Assembly: GCA_020853775.1 (NCBI GenBank)
Contig: JADYYH010000062.1
Coordinates: 1 to 64,000, forward strand
DNA length: 64,000 bases
Origin: Nitrospira sp.
Lineage (GTDB): Bacteria; Nitrospirota; Nitrospiria; Nitrospirales; Nitrospiraceae
Reading direction: 5' to 3'
Position numbers and translations under genes: made by a program. Below are positions 51,873 to 60,825 of the stretch, piece after piece. The notes under the pieces were generated by a model, which saw nothing but the letters and a program-made list of their open reading frames with translations, was not told the DNA's origin and did no database searches. Positions within the stretch are counted from its first letter, which is position 1. Each line of letters begins with the position of its first letter.

Positions 51873-54542
51873 CTACGAGACCTTCGCCAGAGACACGTGC
51901 GCGAGCTTAAAATAGGGGATTTGAGTCTGGGGATCAATCATCCATTCAGCGAGTTCTTTGGCCTCACCGTCGAAATGTTCAGGAAACCACACCAGGCCGG
52001 CCGGCACACGCTCGCGAATCTTCGCAATAGTGGTGATGGAGGCGCGCGCGTTGGAGACCGTCACTTTTTCGCCGTCCGCCAGTCCCAATCTGGCCGCATC
52101 CGCCGGATTGAGAGACAGAAACCCTTCCTGCTGCAGTTGCAGCAGGCCCTTGGAGTGGGTGGACAGTTTGCCTGAGTGGAACAGGGTTTGAGTGAACATC
52201 AGCGTCAATGGCTTCTCATTGGATTTCGGCGCCTGGCGCAGGGCGTACCGGGTTGCCATGTCGGTCGCGGCGCTCTCCGCGAGATAGCGGCTCAGTATGG
52301 CCTGGTCCACCTTGGGTGACGCGGGCGTCGGTCCTAATAAGCCATAACCGGGGATGACGCTGCGAATTTCTTTCAGAATCTCCCGCGCATCGCCATATTC
52401 GAGGGGCGAACCCATCAACACGGAAATTGCCGACAGCATTTCCCAATCGGGGCGACTGTCGCCGACCGGATTGATTGCCTGACGAACAGCTTGCACATGT
52501 CCTTCGGAATTGGTGAAAGTCCCATCCTTTTCCATATAGGAACAGGCGGGGAGCACCACGTGAGCCATCGCCGCTGTTTCGGTGAGAAATAATTCCTGAC
52601 AGACCAGCAGTTCCAGTTTGGCGAGGGCTTCTTTGGCTTGCGCCGCAGCCGGCAAGGTGCCGACCGGATTTTCTCCCACCACAAACATGGCCTTCAGAGA
52701 GCCGGTATTGGCGGCGGTAAGCATCTCGGTCAACGAGATGCCGGGGGTACGGGGCAGCTCCTCGCGCCACAGTGATGCGAGACGATCCCTGGAGGCTTGA
52801 TCGTTGATTGGGGTCGGTCCAGGCAGAAAGTCAGGCACGGCGCCCATTTCGACTGCGCCTTGATCGTTGTTTTCTTCGGCCAGCGGTCCAAGCCCGCAAC
52901 CAGGCTGATTCAGTTTCCCCAGCAGGATCAGGAGATCCAGGAGATTCGTGGTCGTTCCTTCTCCGCCGGGGTGACGAAGCACGCCGTTTCCCACCAGGAT
53001 TACGACACGTTTGGCCGCAGCCAGCAGTTTGGCGCTTTCCGCCCATCGGGCGCGGTTGTGGCCGGTGGCCGTTTCGAGGGAGTCCCAGGAAATCTGCTGG
53101 ACAGTGGCGGATAGCCGTTGCACGAAGGCCGGCGCTTGCTCTGTCAGACCAGCGTCCACCAGGTTGCCGTCAATGACGGCCTTGATCAGGCCCAGGACGT
53201 GATTGCCGATCTGCTCGGGATGGGTAGAGAAATGCTGCGTGGCCAGGTTCGCGATATTGCTCAACGTGTCGACCGCCGGTTCGAGCGACTCGATCGTGAC
53301 CAAACTCGCCTGACGCTTCTTGACGGCTTCCTTGACCTTGAGCCCGGTAATGGGACTGGTCTCCGTGATGTTGGTGCCCACCAGCAACAAGGCGTTGGCG
53401 GCCACAATGTCTTCGAACGCGATGGTCCAACGGTGAGTCCCTTGCACGCGTCGCAGTGCTCGCACCCCGCTCAAGTGGCCGTAGCGTGCGCTGCTATCGA
53501 TCCGATTGGTCCCGATCACCTGGCGCATGAATTTCTGGAACACGTAGAGGTCTTCATTCGTGCAGCGTGAGGTGATGAGGCCTCCGAACGCATCGGCGCC
53601 GTTAGCCAGCTTTACCCGAAGGGCCTGTTCGGCCACATATTCCAGCGCGTCTTCCCAGGTGGCTTGCACCAAGACGCCGTCGCGGCGGACCAATGGATGG
53701 GTGAGCCGGGCGGCGTGGGTGCTCGCATGAAAGCCGAAGAAACCGCGGGCGCAGAGATCGCCGTTATTCCGGCCGGCGCCGTGCGAGGAATTCACTTCAA
53801 TGAGTTCGTTCCCTTTGGTCTGCACGGTAATACGGCAGCCGTCACCGCAGAAGGTGCAGATCGTATCGGCTCGCTTGAGCATCCAGGGCCGGTATTCATA
53901 CATCGACAGCCGGCTCGTGATCGCGCCGACCGGACAGATCTGGATACAGCCGCCGCAGAATTCGCAGTCGAGTTCGTGCGGGCCGAAGTGTTTGATTTCC
54001 GTCATCGTTCCGCGCCCGACAGGCGCCAGCGCTTTGACGTCCATGATTTCGTCGCAATACCGGACACAGCGCAAACACTGCACGCAGCGGTTCATTTGTG
54101 TTTCGATGAGCGGACTGAAGTACTCTTTCTGGAAGATGCGTTTGGTTTCCGTGAACCGGCTGGTGGTCGGGGTGTATTGATGCGAGAAATCTTGCAGGTC
54201 GCACTTGCCGCCCTGGTCACAGACCGGACAATCGAGCGGATGGTTGGCCAATATGAATTCCAGCACCGACTTGTGCGCATCGTCCACTGTGGTCGTGGCG
54301 GTCCGTACGGCCATGCCTTCGGCAACCGGCGTGCTGCAAGCGGTTTGGAGCTTCGGCATCTTTTCGACTTCGACCAGGCACATGCGGCAATTCGCATCCG
54401 GCTTCAGCTTGGGGTGGTAGCAGAAATGCGGGATCATGACCCCGACGCGGCGCGCGGCTTCGATCACGAGCGTGCCTTTGGGGACCGCAACGGTGGTGCC
54501 GTCGATGGTGAGCCGGACTGTGTCTGGTTTTTGATCAGGCAT
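51873..54542 (-). CDS. nuoG: NADH-quinone oxidoreductase subunit G
   Basis: An 889-residue iron-sulfur subunit. The N-terminal ferredoxin-like region has CYHPKL...CRMC and TACSTP for the 2Fe-2S cluster, then HPLDCPVCDQGGKCDLQDFS, MNRCVQCLRCVRYC and CEFCGGCIQICP for 4Fe-4S clusters. The following molybdopterin-oxidoreductase-like part begins ICTFCGDGCRIT...NNGDLCARGFFG, a C-x2-C-x3-C...C set fit for the extra N7 cluster, as in Thermus and E. coli. No molybdenum binding is expected. Confidence 0.97.
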   Translation of the reverse strand: MPDQKPDTVRLTIDGTTVAVPKGTLVIEAARRVGVMIPHFCYHPKLKPDANCRMCLVEVEKMPKLQTACSTPVAEGMAVRTATTTVDDAHKSVLEFILANHPLDCPVCDQGGKCDLQDFSHQYTPTTSRFTETKRIFQKEYFSPLIETQMNRCVQCLRCVRYCDEIMDVKALAPVGRGTMTEIKHFGPHELDCEFCGGCIQICPVGAITSRLSMYEYRPWMLKRADTICTFCGDGCRITVQTKGNELIEVNSSHGAGRNNGDLCARGFFGFHASTHAARLTHPLVRRDGVLVQATWEDALEYVAEQALRVKLANGADAFGGLITSRCTNEDLYVFQKFMRQVIGTNRIDSSARYGHLSGVRALRRVQGTHRWTIAFEDIVAANALLLVGTNITETSPITGLKVKEAVKKRQASLVTIESLEPAVDTLSNIANLATQHFSTHPEQIGNHVLGLIKAVIDGNLVDAGLTEQAPAFVQRLSATVQQISWDSLETATGHNRARWAESAKLLAAAKRVVILVGNGVLRHPGGEGTTTNLLDLLILLGKLNQPGCGLGPLAEENNDQGAVEMGAVPDFLPGPTPINDQASRDRLASLWREELPRTPGISLTEMLTAANTGSLKAMFVVGENPVGTLPAAAQAKEALAKLELLVCQELFLTETAAMAHVVLPACSYMEKDGTFTNSEGHVQAVRQAINPVGDSRPDWEMLSAISVLMGSPLEYGDAREILKEIRSVIPGYGLLGPTPASPKVDQAILSRYLAESAATDMATRYALRQAPKSNEKPLTLMFTQTLFHSGKLSTHSKGLLQLQQEGFLSLNPADAARLGLADGEKVTVSNARASITTIAKIRERVPAGLVWFPEHFDGEAKELAEWMIDPQTQIPYFKLAHVSLAKVS

Positions 54543-54555
54543 AATGGCCGTTATT

Positions 54556-54584
54556 CGTAAAACGTGTAACGTGAAATGTCGTGA
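54556..54584. repeat. CGTGAAATGT-type tandem motif upstream of nuoG
   Basis: Three degenerate CGT-R-A-A units in 29 bases, 14 bp upstream of the nuoG start and within the 111-bp nuoF-nuoG gap. Same word family as the copies near 39959, 47242 and 59480. Confidence 0.3.
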
Positions 54585-54653
54585 CTCGCGGGAAGCCGTC
54601 GCCCATCTCGTTGTTGATCTTCTCGAACGATGAGGGCCGCTTCACGAGAGACG

Positions 54654-55961
54654 TCAATGTTTGGCTCCCGCCGGTTCCGGCCGTATCAAGTTCGCTGCCT
54701 CTGCGGCATGGATATAGGTGACATATTCGTGTCGCCAATGTTTGAGCGTGCTCAGAATTGGAGACACTTCGGCGTCACCGAAGGCGCAGACCGTCCGACC
54801 GGCGATGTTTTTGCACAGGTCGGTCAGGGTTTCAAGGTCCGCCATCCGTCCGCGTTTGTTGACGATCCGGCGCATGATCTGCACGAGCCAGGAACTGCCT
54901 TCCCGGCAGGGACTGCACTTGCCGCAGGACTCATGATAGAAAAATTCCATCAGCCGCAGGGCCGCCCACACCATATCGGTGCCCTCTTCCATGACCGTCA
55001 CGCCGCCCGAGCCCAGCATCGATCCGGCCAGCGCCACCGATTCGAAATCCAGCTTGACGTCCAAGTGATCAGGCGTGAGAAAGGGCGCAGAGGCGCCGCC
55101 TGGAATAAAGGCTTTCAGTTTCTTGTCCGACCGCATGCCGCCAGCCTGTTCGTAGATCAGTTCGCGAAAGGTAATGCCCATCGGAACTTCGTAGTTGCCG
55201 GGCCGCGCCACGTGACCGCTCACGCAAAACACCCGCGTGCCGGTGCTTTTCGGCGGGGACCCGATCGAGGCAAACCATTCGGCGCCGCGATTCATGATAT
55301 GCGGCAGGTTGGCGAGTGTTTCGACGTTATTCACGACCGTCGGTTTATTGTAGAGACCGTGTGTGGCCGGGAACGGCGGCTTGACGCGTGGGAGACCCCG
55401 TTTGCCTTCCAGGGATTCCAGCAAGGCCGTTTCTTCGCCGCAGATATAGGCGCCTGCGCCGCGATGGACCCAGATATCGATCGAAACACCCGTGCCGAGA
55501 ATATTCTTGCCGACATAGCCGGCCGCGCGTGCTTCCTTGATGGCGGCTTCGAGAATCTTGGCACCCAGGACAAACTCCCCGCGAATATAAATATAGGAAC
55601 TGGCTGCGCCGATGGCATAACAGGCCAGCAACATGCCTTCGAGCAATTGATGCGGGTCACGCTCGATCAGCTGGCGATCCTTGAATGTCCCCGGTTCGCT
55701 CTCGTCGGCATTGCAACAGAGGTAACGAGGCCCCTGGTAGTCCTTGGGCAAGAATCCCCATTTCACCCCGGTCGGGAACCCAGCTCCGCCGCGCCCCCGC
55801 AAGCCGGACTTCATCACGACGGCGGTGACTTCCGCGGGGGTGACTTTCCCCAGCACGTTTCGCAAGGCCTGGTATCCACCCGCGCGCTCATATTCGGGCA
55901 ACGAGCCGGTATATCCAGGCTGCATCATGTTTTTGAGCAGAATCGGTTCGTACTTCGGCAT
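54654..55961 (-). CDS. nuoF: NADH-quinone oxidoreductase subunit F
   Basis: A 435-residue NADH/FMN-binding subunit. GLRGRGGAGFPTGVKWGF forms the FMN site, GAGAYICGEETALLESLEG is the glycine-rich nucleotide region, and ESCGKCSPCREG plus a later TVCAFGDAE provide the N3 4Fe-4S ligands. GGAG lies about six bases before the ATG. The gap to nuoE holds an unusual AT-rich repeat. Confidence 0.97.
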   Translation of the reverse strand: MPKYEPILLKNMMQPGYTGSLPEYERAGGYQALRNVLGKVTPAEVTAVVMKSGLRGRGGAGFPTGVKWGFLPKDYQGPRYLCCNADESEPGTFKDRQLIERDPHQLLEGMLLACYAIGAASSYIYIRGEFVLGAKILEAAIKEARAAGYVGKNILGTGVSIDIWVHRGAGAYICGEETALLESLEGKRGLPRVKPPFPATHGLYNKPTVVNNVETLANLPHIMNRGAEWFASIGSPPKSTGTRVFCVSGHVARPGNYEVPMGITFRELIYEQAGGMRSDKKLKAFIPGGASAPFLTPDHLDVKLDFESVALAGSMLGSGGVTVMEEGTDMVWAALRLMEFFYHESCGKCSPCREGSSWLVQIMRRIVNKRGRMADLETLTDLCKNIAGRTVCAFGDAEVSPILSTLKHWRHEYVTYIHAAEAANLIRPEPAGAKH

Positions 55962-55972
55962 CTTAACTCCAG

Positions 55973-56058
55973 AGCTTATAGCTTATGGCTTATAGCTGAT
56001 GGCACGGACATGGTTCTTCTGCTCCAGACCATACGCCATATGCTATCGGCTATTAGCT
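55973..56058. repeat. AGCTTATAGCTTATGG repeat and inverted partner between nuoE and nuoF
   Basis: Three or four imperfect GCTTATA/GCTTATG units (55973-56000) face degenerate inverted copies (ATATGCTATCGGCTATTAGCT, in two blocks, 56030-56058), so the gap can fold into a long hairpin. The right edge reaches the nuoE stop codon. AT content is above that of the flanking genes. Confidence 0.5.
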
Positions 56059-56583
56059 CTTTGCCCCACTCGGTTCCGGCCACATGAACGGGCCGGTTTT
56101 GAGCGACGAGGTGCCTGTTTGCCGCAAATCAGCCAAAATGCGGTCCAGCTTCTCTTCCGTCAATCGCTCGTAATAATCGTCGTTCACCTGCATCATCGGG
56201 CCGGTTCCGCAAGCGGCCAGGCATTCGACGATACTGAGGGTGAACAGTCTGTCCTGGGTCGTTTCACCCGGCTTGATACGGAGCTTCGTACCAATCCACC
56301 CGATGACGGTATCCGAGCCCACCAAGGCACACATCAACGATTTGCAGACCTGGAGGTGAAACTTTCCCACCGGCTTCAGGTTCAGCATCGTGTAAAACGT
56401 GGCCGTCTCATACACCTGCGGCGGGGTCAGCTTCAAGATGCCCGCAATTTCCTGCATGGCGGTTTCGGTGACGTAGCCCTCTTCGCGCTGCGCCAGGTAG
56501 AGCAGCGGCAAGAGCGCCGACCGCTTCACCGGATAGCGGCTGAGAATCTCGTCGATTTCCGCCTGATATTTTTCCTTCAGCAT
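56053..56583 (-). CDS. nuoE: NADH-quinone oxidoreductase subunit E
   Basis: A 176-residue thioredoxin-like subunit with the four ligands of cluster N1a: LQVCKSLMC (C-x4-C) and SIVECLAACG (C-x3-C). ATG 56583 is chosen (GGAG about eight bases upstream). The frame extends to 56637, but that part consists of repeat sequence. It has a 91-bp gap to nuoF and a 123-bp gap from nuoCD, each containing a repeat element. Confidence 0.95.
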   Translation of the reverse strand: MLKEKYQAEIDEILSRYPVKRSALLPLLYLAQREEGYVTETAMQEIAGILKLTPPQVYETATFYTMLNLKPVGKFHLQVCKSLMCALVGSDTVIGWIGTKLRIKPGETTQDRLFTLSIVECLAACGTGPMMQVNDDYYERLTEEKLDRILADLRQTGTSSLKTGPFMWPEPSGAKS

Positions 56584-56623
56584 CTCCCTCGCTCCATGTT
56601 TCCAACCTCGGTGAGGCGTGAGT

Positions 56624-56696
56624 CGGATGCTTCCCACTGCGCGCGTCCAACGAGGGTCTTCTTAGACCGCGCGTTGCGCGAGCACGGAAGCATCCG
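56624..56696. repeat. REP-like palindrome, copy A, between nuoCD and nuoE
   Basis: Perfect 11-base outer arms (CGGATGCTTCC 56624-56634, GGAAGCATCCG 56686-56696) enclose ACTGCGCG...AACGAGGG...CCGCGCGTT...CGCGAGCA. The same core is found at 59000-59069, so this is one copy of a repeat family. Confidence 0.6.
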
Positions 56697-56706
56697 GCTC
56701 ATCGAC

Positions 56707-58458
56707 TCATCGATCACATTCTCCCATCACGATATCGTAGGTGCCGAAGATCGTGATGATGTCCGAAATCAGGTACCCGCGCGCCATATGGTCGAACGCG
56801 CCCATGTGAATGAACGAAGGGGCGCGAATCTTGAGCCGATAGGGGCGAGGGCTGCCGTCGCTGACGAGGAAAAATCCGAGCTCGCCTTTCGGGACCTCGG
56901 TGCCGCAGTAGGTTTCCCCCTTCGGCGGCTTGAAGCCTTGGGTGAAAATAATAAAGTGGTGAATCAGGCTCTCCATGTCGCGCATGACCTTCGCCTTCGG
57001 CGGAGGAATCACATGCGGCACATCCGCCATGATCGGACCTTCCGGCATCTGGTCGAGGCACTGGGCGATGATCCGGGCGCTTTGCCGCATTTCTTCCATG
57101 CGGACCCAGTAGCGGTCGTACGTGTCACCGCGCTTGCCGACGGGCACTTCCCATTCGACCTTGTCATACGCGCCGTAGGGTTCATATTTACGGATGTCGT
57201 AATCGACACCAGACCCGCGCAAGGTCGGGCCGGTGAGGCCGAAATTAATGGCATCTTCGGCGGAGATCACCGCGATGTCTTTTGTTCGTCCGACCCAGAT
57301 GCGGTTGGACATCAACAGCTGATTGTATTCATTGACCTTGTCCGGAAACGTGTGCAGGAAGGCCTTCAGGCGCGTGACCAAATCGGGGGTGAAATCGCTG
57401 TCCACTCCGCCGATGCGGTAATAGTTCAGCGTCAGCCGCGCGCCGCACAATTTCTCGAACATGTCCAGAAGGATCTCGCGCTCGCGAAACGTCCAGAAGA
57501 AGACGGTCATGGCGCCGATGTCCAGCGCCTGGGTGCCGAGCCAGAACAGATGGCCGATAATGCGCTGCATCTCGGCGACGATGGTGCGGATATACTCCGC
57601 CCGCTCCGGCACCGTGATGTCGAGCAGTTTCTCCACGGCACGCACATAGGCGTAGTTATTGGTCATTGCGCAGACATAGTCGAGCCGGTCGGTATGGGGG
57701 ATGACCTGCATGTAGTGGAGGCCTTCCGCCAGTTTTTCGACGCCGCGATGGAGATAGCCGAGATCGGGGGTGGCTTTCACGATCCGTTCGCCGTCCAACT
57801 CCAACACCACTCGCAGCACTCCATGGGTGCTGGGATGCTGGGGCCCCATGTTCAACAGGAGTTCTTCCCGCCGCCTGCTGCCGCTCGGTTGTTCGGTTGC
57901 CCGATAGACCTGTTTTTCCGATTCGGGGATGTCTCCCTCTGTTTGTTCTTCAGGCGCTTCGTCCAACCGGGGGATAAACGGAAACTCGCTGCGCCAGCCT
58001 CGCCCCTCAGCGGGAAAGTCCTTCCGCAGCGGATGGCCTTCTCCATAGTCTTCCGGCAGCAGAATGCGCCGGAGATCAGGATGCCCGATGAAGGTAATCC
58101 CCATCAGGTCGTAGACTTCGCGCTCCATGAAATCCGCGCCCTTCCAAATACCGGTCACGGAGGCGATTTCCGGACGGTCTTCGGTGAGTCGTGCTTTGAG
58201 CCTGATGCGCCGCCGATGCGGGAGCGACAAGAGCTGATAAATGACCTCAAACCGTTCCGTATCGTTCGGATAGTCTACCGAGCAAATGTCGGTGATGTGA
58301 TCGAACGCTGCTTCCGGCGTGTCGTGCAGCCAGCGCGCGACGTCGACGATCCGCGCGGCAGCCACCCGGGCCGTCACTTCGTTTCGAGCGGCATCCACTT
58401 CCACGCCGCGGACAGCGTCGGGAAAGGTGGTCATGAGTCGTTCGAGCAGCGGTTGCAT
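56707..58458 (-). CDS. nuoCD: NADH-quinone oxidoreductase fused subunit C/D
   Basis: A 583-residue fusion of NuoC (about 1-170; FMEREVYDLMGITFIGHPDLRRILLPEDYGEGHPLRKDF) and NuoD (about 190-583; MGPQHPSTHGVLRVVLELDGERI, then RGSGVDYDIRKYEPYGAYDKVEWEVPVG). NuoD forms the quinone-binding pocket with NuoB. The link between them (about 165-200) is acidic and Gln/Glu-rich. Gene fusions of this pair occur in several bacteria. The NuoD part is the known methylation target of NDUFAF7 in mitochondria, relevant because a MidA-type gene heads this operon. Confidence 0.96.
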   Translation of the reverse strand: MQPLLERLMTTFPDAVRGVEVDAARNEVTARVAAARIVDVARWLHDTPEAAFDHITDICSVDYPNDTERFEVIYQLLSLPHRRRIRLKARLTEDRPEIASVTGIWKGADFMEREVYDLMGITFIGHPDLRRILLPEDYGEGHPLRKDFPAEGRGWRSEFPFIPRLDEAPEEQTEGDIPESEKQVYRATEQPSGSRRREELLLNMGPQHPSTHGVLRVVLELDGERIVKATPDLGYLHRGVEKLAEGLHYMQVIPHTDRLDYVCAMTNNYAYVRAVEKLLDITVPERAEYIRTIVAEMQRIIGHLFWLGTQALDIGAMTVFFWTFREREILLDMFEKLCGARLTLNYYRIGGVDSDFTPDLVTRLKAFLHTFPDKVNEYNQLLMSNRIWVGRTKDIAVISAEDAINFGLTGPTLRGSGVDYDIRKYEPYGAYDKVEWEVPVGKRGDTYDRYWVRMEEMRQSARIIAQCLDQMPEGPIMADVPHVIPPPKAKVMRDMESLIHHFIIFTQGFKPPKGETYCGTEVPKGELGFFLVSDGSPRPYRLKIRAPSFIHMGAFDHMARGYLISDIITIFGTYDIVMGECDR

Positions 58459-58473
58459 GGTGTGAAGAGCCGG

Positions 58474-58953
58474 TTACTTGACGAAAATCTTTTCGCGCTG
58501 AATTTTTTGCTGCAACTTCAAGAGCCCGTCGATCAGGGCCTCCGGCCGAGGCGGGCACCCGGCAATATACACATCGACCGGCACAATCTGGTCGACGCCC
58601 TGCACGACGGCATAACTGTTGTAATGGTTGCCGGAGGTCGCGCAGGAGCCCATGGAAATGACATACCGCGGCTCGGCCATCTGGTCATAAATGCGGCGAA
58701 TGACCGGAGCCATCTTGCGGGATACCGTGCCGGCCACGATCATGAGATCCGACTGGCGGGGCGAGGCACGGAACACGCCGGCGCCGAACCGGTCGATGTC
58801 ATACCGCGACGACACGCTCGCGATCATTTCGATGGCGCAACAGGCCAATCCGAAGGTCATCGGCCACAACGACGATTTGCGGGCCCAGCCGACAAAGGCG
58901 TCGAGATTCGTCGTCAGAATATTTGCATCCAGCTGGCGCTCTAAAAAGCTCAT
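58474..58953 (-). CDS. nuoB: NADH-quinone oxidoreductase subunit B
   Basis: A 159-residue subunit carrying cluster N2. The tandem cysteines are in LACCAIEM, with the other ligands in [11 protein letters not shown] and [10 protein letters not shown]. It lies 15 bp from nuoCD. The gap to nuoA (139 bp) holds the second copy of the REP-like palindrome. Confidence 0.97.
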   Translation of the reverse strand: MSFLERQLDANILTTNLDAFVGWARKSSLWPMTFGLACCAIEMIASVSSRYDIDRFGAGVFRASPRQSDLMIVAGTVSRKMAPVIRRIYDQMAEPRYVISMGSCATSGNHYNSYAVVQGVDQIVPVDVYIAGCPPRPEALIDGLLKLQQKIQREKIFVK

Positions 58954-58999
58954 AGTCCTGTTACTTTCCTCTTAGCGAGAAGGAGGACGAGCAGCCTGG

Positions 59000-59069
59000 T
59001 CGCCTCCGACTGCGCGTGTCGAACGAGGGCCTTCCGAGGCCGCGCGTTCCGCGAGCAACGGAGGTGACG
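59000..59069. repeat. REP-like palindrome, copy B, between nuoA and nuoB
   Basis: Outer arms GTCGCCTCCG and CGGAGGTGAC pair with one wobble. The interior shares ACTGCGCG, AACGAGGG, CCGCGCGTT and CGCGAGCA with the copy at 56624-56696. An inner GGCCTTCCGAGGCC hairpin is also present. Confidence 0.6.
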
Positions 59070-59092
59070 AGGTCGATCGTCATCGATCCCAT

Positions 59093-59464
59093 TCAGTCCC
59101 ATTCCAGTGCGCCTTTTTTCCACGCATACCAGAAGCCGACGATCAGGATGCCGATAAACACGACCATCTCCACTAACCCTACCAACCCCAGCTTTTTGAA
59201 TGCCACGGCCCAGGGAAACATGAACACAATTTCGATATCGAAGATCACGAACAGCATCGCGATGATGTAGTAGCGAATCGGGAACTGCACCTTTGCGTCC
59301 GAGAACAACGGGCTGCCGCTTTCATAGGGCGCGAGTTTGGCGCGATAGGGCCGGCTCGGTCGGACAATACGTCCGAGCAGAATCTGCACGGCGCCGAAGG
59401 CAAAGGCGATCACGATAAAAATCAGGATCGGGATGTAATTCAGCGGTGCGGCTTCGTTACCCAT
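59093..59464 (-). CDS. nuoA: NADH-quinone oxidoreductase subunit A
   Basis: A 123-residue membrane subunit with three helices; KLAPYESGSPLFSDAKVQFPIRYYIIAMLFVIFDIEIVFMFPWAV is the conserved segment containing the acidic residues of the E-channel. Its start lies eight bases inside the 3' end of the methyltransferase gene, so translation is coupled to it. Confidence 0.97.
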   Translation of the reverse strand: MGNEAAPLNYIPILIFIVIAFAFGAVQILLGRIVRPSRPYRAKLAPYESGSPLFSDAKVQFPIRYYIIAMLFVIFDIEIVFMFPWAVAFKKLGLVGLVEMVVFIGILIVGFWYAWKKGALEWD

Positions 59465-60701
59465 GACAGACCTGTGGATCGTGAAGCGTTGTTCGTGAAG
59501 CGTCCGATGATGTCTGAGGATTGATAGATGACGCCCTGTTCGTGTGCAAAATCGATCCGAAGAACGGCTTGAACCTCAACCCGTCCAGTTCGGGCGTATC
59601 CATGCCCCTGTGTTGCACCAGCACTTTAAACGTCCGCCCCATCCCTTCCGGTCGCAGGAGATGGATAGCGGCATAAAACTCCGCCGATTCCGGCTGCAGC
59701 GACTCGAGGAACTGTTCGGCGCCCAGGCCGATCAGAAAACTCATTTGGTTCGTAAAGCCGGTCACCTCGAGGCCTGCCGCCTGGCCCGCTTGCGCCAGGG
59801 CGGTGAAGTCCACATGCGCCGTCATGTCCTGCTCGCCGACCCGCTCATAGGCGTTTTCCGAGGTGGTCTGACTGTAGTAGCAGAGAAAGGTGCCGTTCTT
59901 GCGCTCAGGGCCGTAGAGGTCTTCGGCCGTGTGGCCATAGTCGATTGTCATCACCACGCCGCGCGCCATGGCCTGCGCCACCTGTTTCATCCACTGGATC
60001 GCGTGGAGATTGATTTCCGTTCGGTACCCATCGGGGAGGCTGATGCGACCGTCTTGTAAATAGGCCGACAGCTCTGCCGAAAGGGGGCGATGGATGTCCG
60101 TGAAGCCATCGTCGCGAACGTCGACGTAAATCTCCTGCGGCTGACCACCAATCACGGCCAGGCGATGCACAGGGAAGGCATCCACCAATTCGTTGGAAAA
60201 GAAGAGCCCGGTGACACTGCCCGGCGGAAGATCTTCCAACCGATCGAGCCAGGCCACGTGACCGGCCCGGCCGATCCATGGCGCGACATGCTGATGTTGC
60301 TGCGCGCGCATGGAAGCGCTGCGTTCGATCAAAATGTAACGGAGTCGCTCGCTGAGGTTCGCCGGAGCGTTCTGGCAGGCGGTGAGAAAGTCGCGAGCCA
60401 GCAAGCCTTTGCCTGGCCCCATCTCCACCACGGTGAACGGATCGGGATGGCCGAGGCAGGCATCGAGTTGCTGCGCCTGCTTGGCCAGCGCTTGCCCGAG
60501 AATCGGATGCACATCGGAACTCGTGTAGAAATCCCCCGACCATCCAATACGTTCCTGCGTCGGATCGTCGACAGGACGAACGTAATAGCCGTATTGCGGA
60601 TGATACAGGGCCAGCTCCATGAAACGGGCGAAGGGAATAGGCCCCCCCGCTGCGATTTCAGCCCTGATTTCCGCCAGGAGTTGTGGATGCCCAGTGCTCA
60701 A
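59457..60701 (-). CDS. MidA/NDUFAF7-family SAM-dependent methyltransferase
   Basis: A 414-residue class I methyltransferase of the MidA (DUF185) group: PFARFMELALYHPQYGYY start, SDVHPILGQALAKQ, SAM motif VVEMGPGKGLLARDF, then FFSNELVDAFPVHRL and MTIDYGH. The mitochondrial member NDUFAF7 methylates an Arg of NDUFS2, the NuoD homologue, and is needed for complex I assembly. Here it is the first gene of the nuo operon and overlaps nuoA by eight bases. The start is uncertain: TTG 60701 has AAGGGTGG upstream, while TTG 60752 is a longer alternative; no suitable ATG exists. The last 15 or so residues are encoded by a CGTGAAGCGT-type repeat. Confidence 0.83.
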   Translation of the reverse strand: MSTGHPQLLAEIRAEIAAGGPIPFARFMELALYHPQYGYYVRPVDDPTQERIGWSGDFYTSSDVHPILGQALAKQAQQLDACLGHPDPFTVVEMGPGKGLLARDFLTACQNAPANLSERLRYILIERSASMRAQQHQHVAPWIGRAGHVAWLDRLEDLPPGSVTGLFFSNELVDAFPVHRLAVIGGQPQEIYVDVRDDGFTDIHRPLSAELSAYLQDGRISLPDGYRTEINLHAIQWMKQVAQAMARGVVMTIDYGHTAEDLYGPERKNGTFLCYYSQTTSENAYERVGEQDMTAHVDFTALAQAGQAAGLEVTGFTNQMSFLIGLGAEQFLESLQPESAEFYAAIHLLRPEGMGRTFKVLVQHRGMDTPELDGLRFKPFFGSILHTNRASSINPQTSSDASRTTLHDPQVCHG

Positions 60702-60795
60702 AGTGACACCACCCTTGTCGGTAGTCGACGGCCGTTTCAGACGCCATCGCAAGAAACGGCTCTTCCACCGGATTCTCTAGGGAAAAGAGGGGGTT

Positions 60796-60825
60796 AGATT
60801 AGCCGCTGGCTCTGCGGCAAGTCAA
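60796..60825 (-). promoter_or_regulatory. promoter of the methyltransferase-nuo operon
   Basis: On the minus strand TTGACT (60825-60820), an 18-bp spacer and TAATCT (60801-60796) form a near-consensus housekeeping promoter. Transcription would start near 60789, giving a leader of about 36 or 88 bases depending on which TTG is used. It is the only strong promoter-like pair seen upstream of nuoA. Confidence 0.6.

Noticed and set aside
55973-56058. Possible CRISPR array
   Set aside because: The units are about 8 bases, contiguous and degenerate, with no spacers and no cas gene nearby.
55999-58944. Very long open frame antisense to nuoB-nuoE
   Set aside because: It is antisense to conserved complex I genes, and the translation has no recognisable domain.
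44188-60701. Two-NuoM variant of complex I
   Set aside because: Only one copy each of nuoL, nuoM and nuoN is present, in the standard order.
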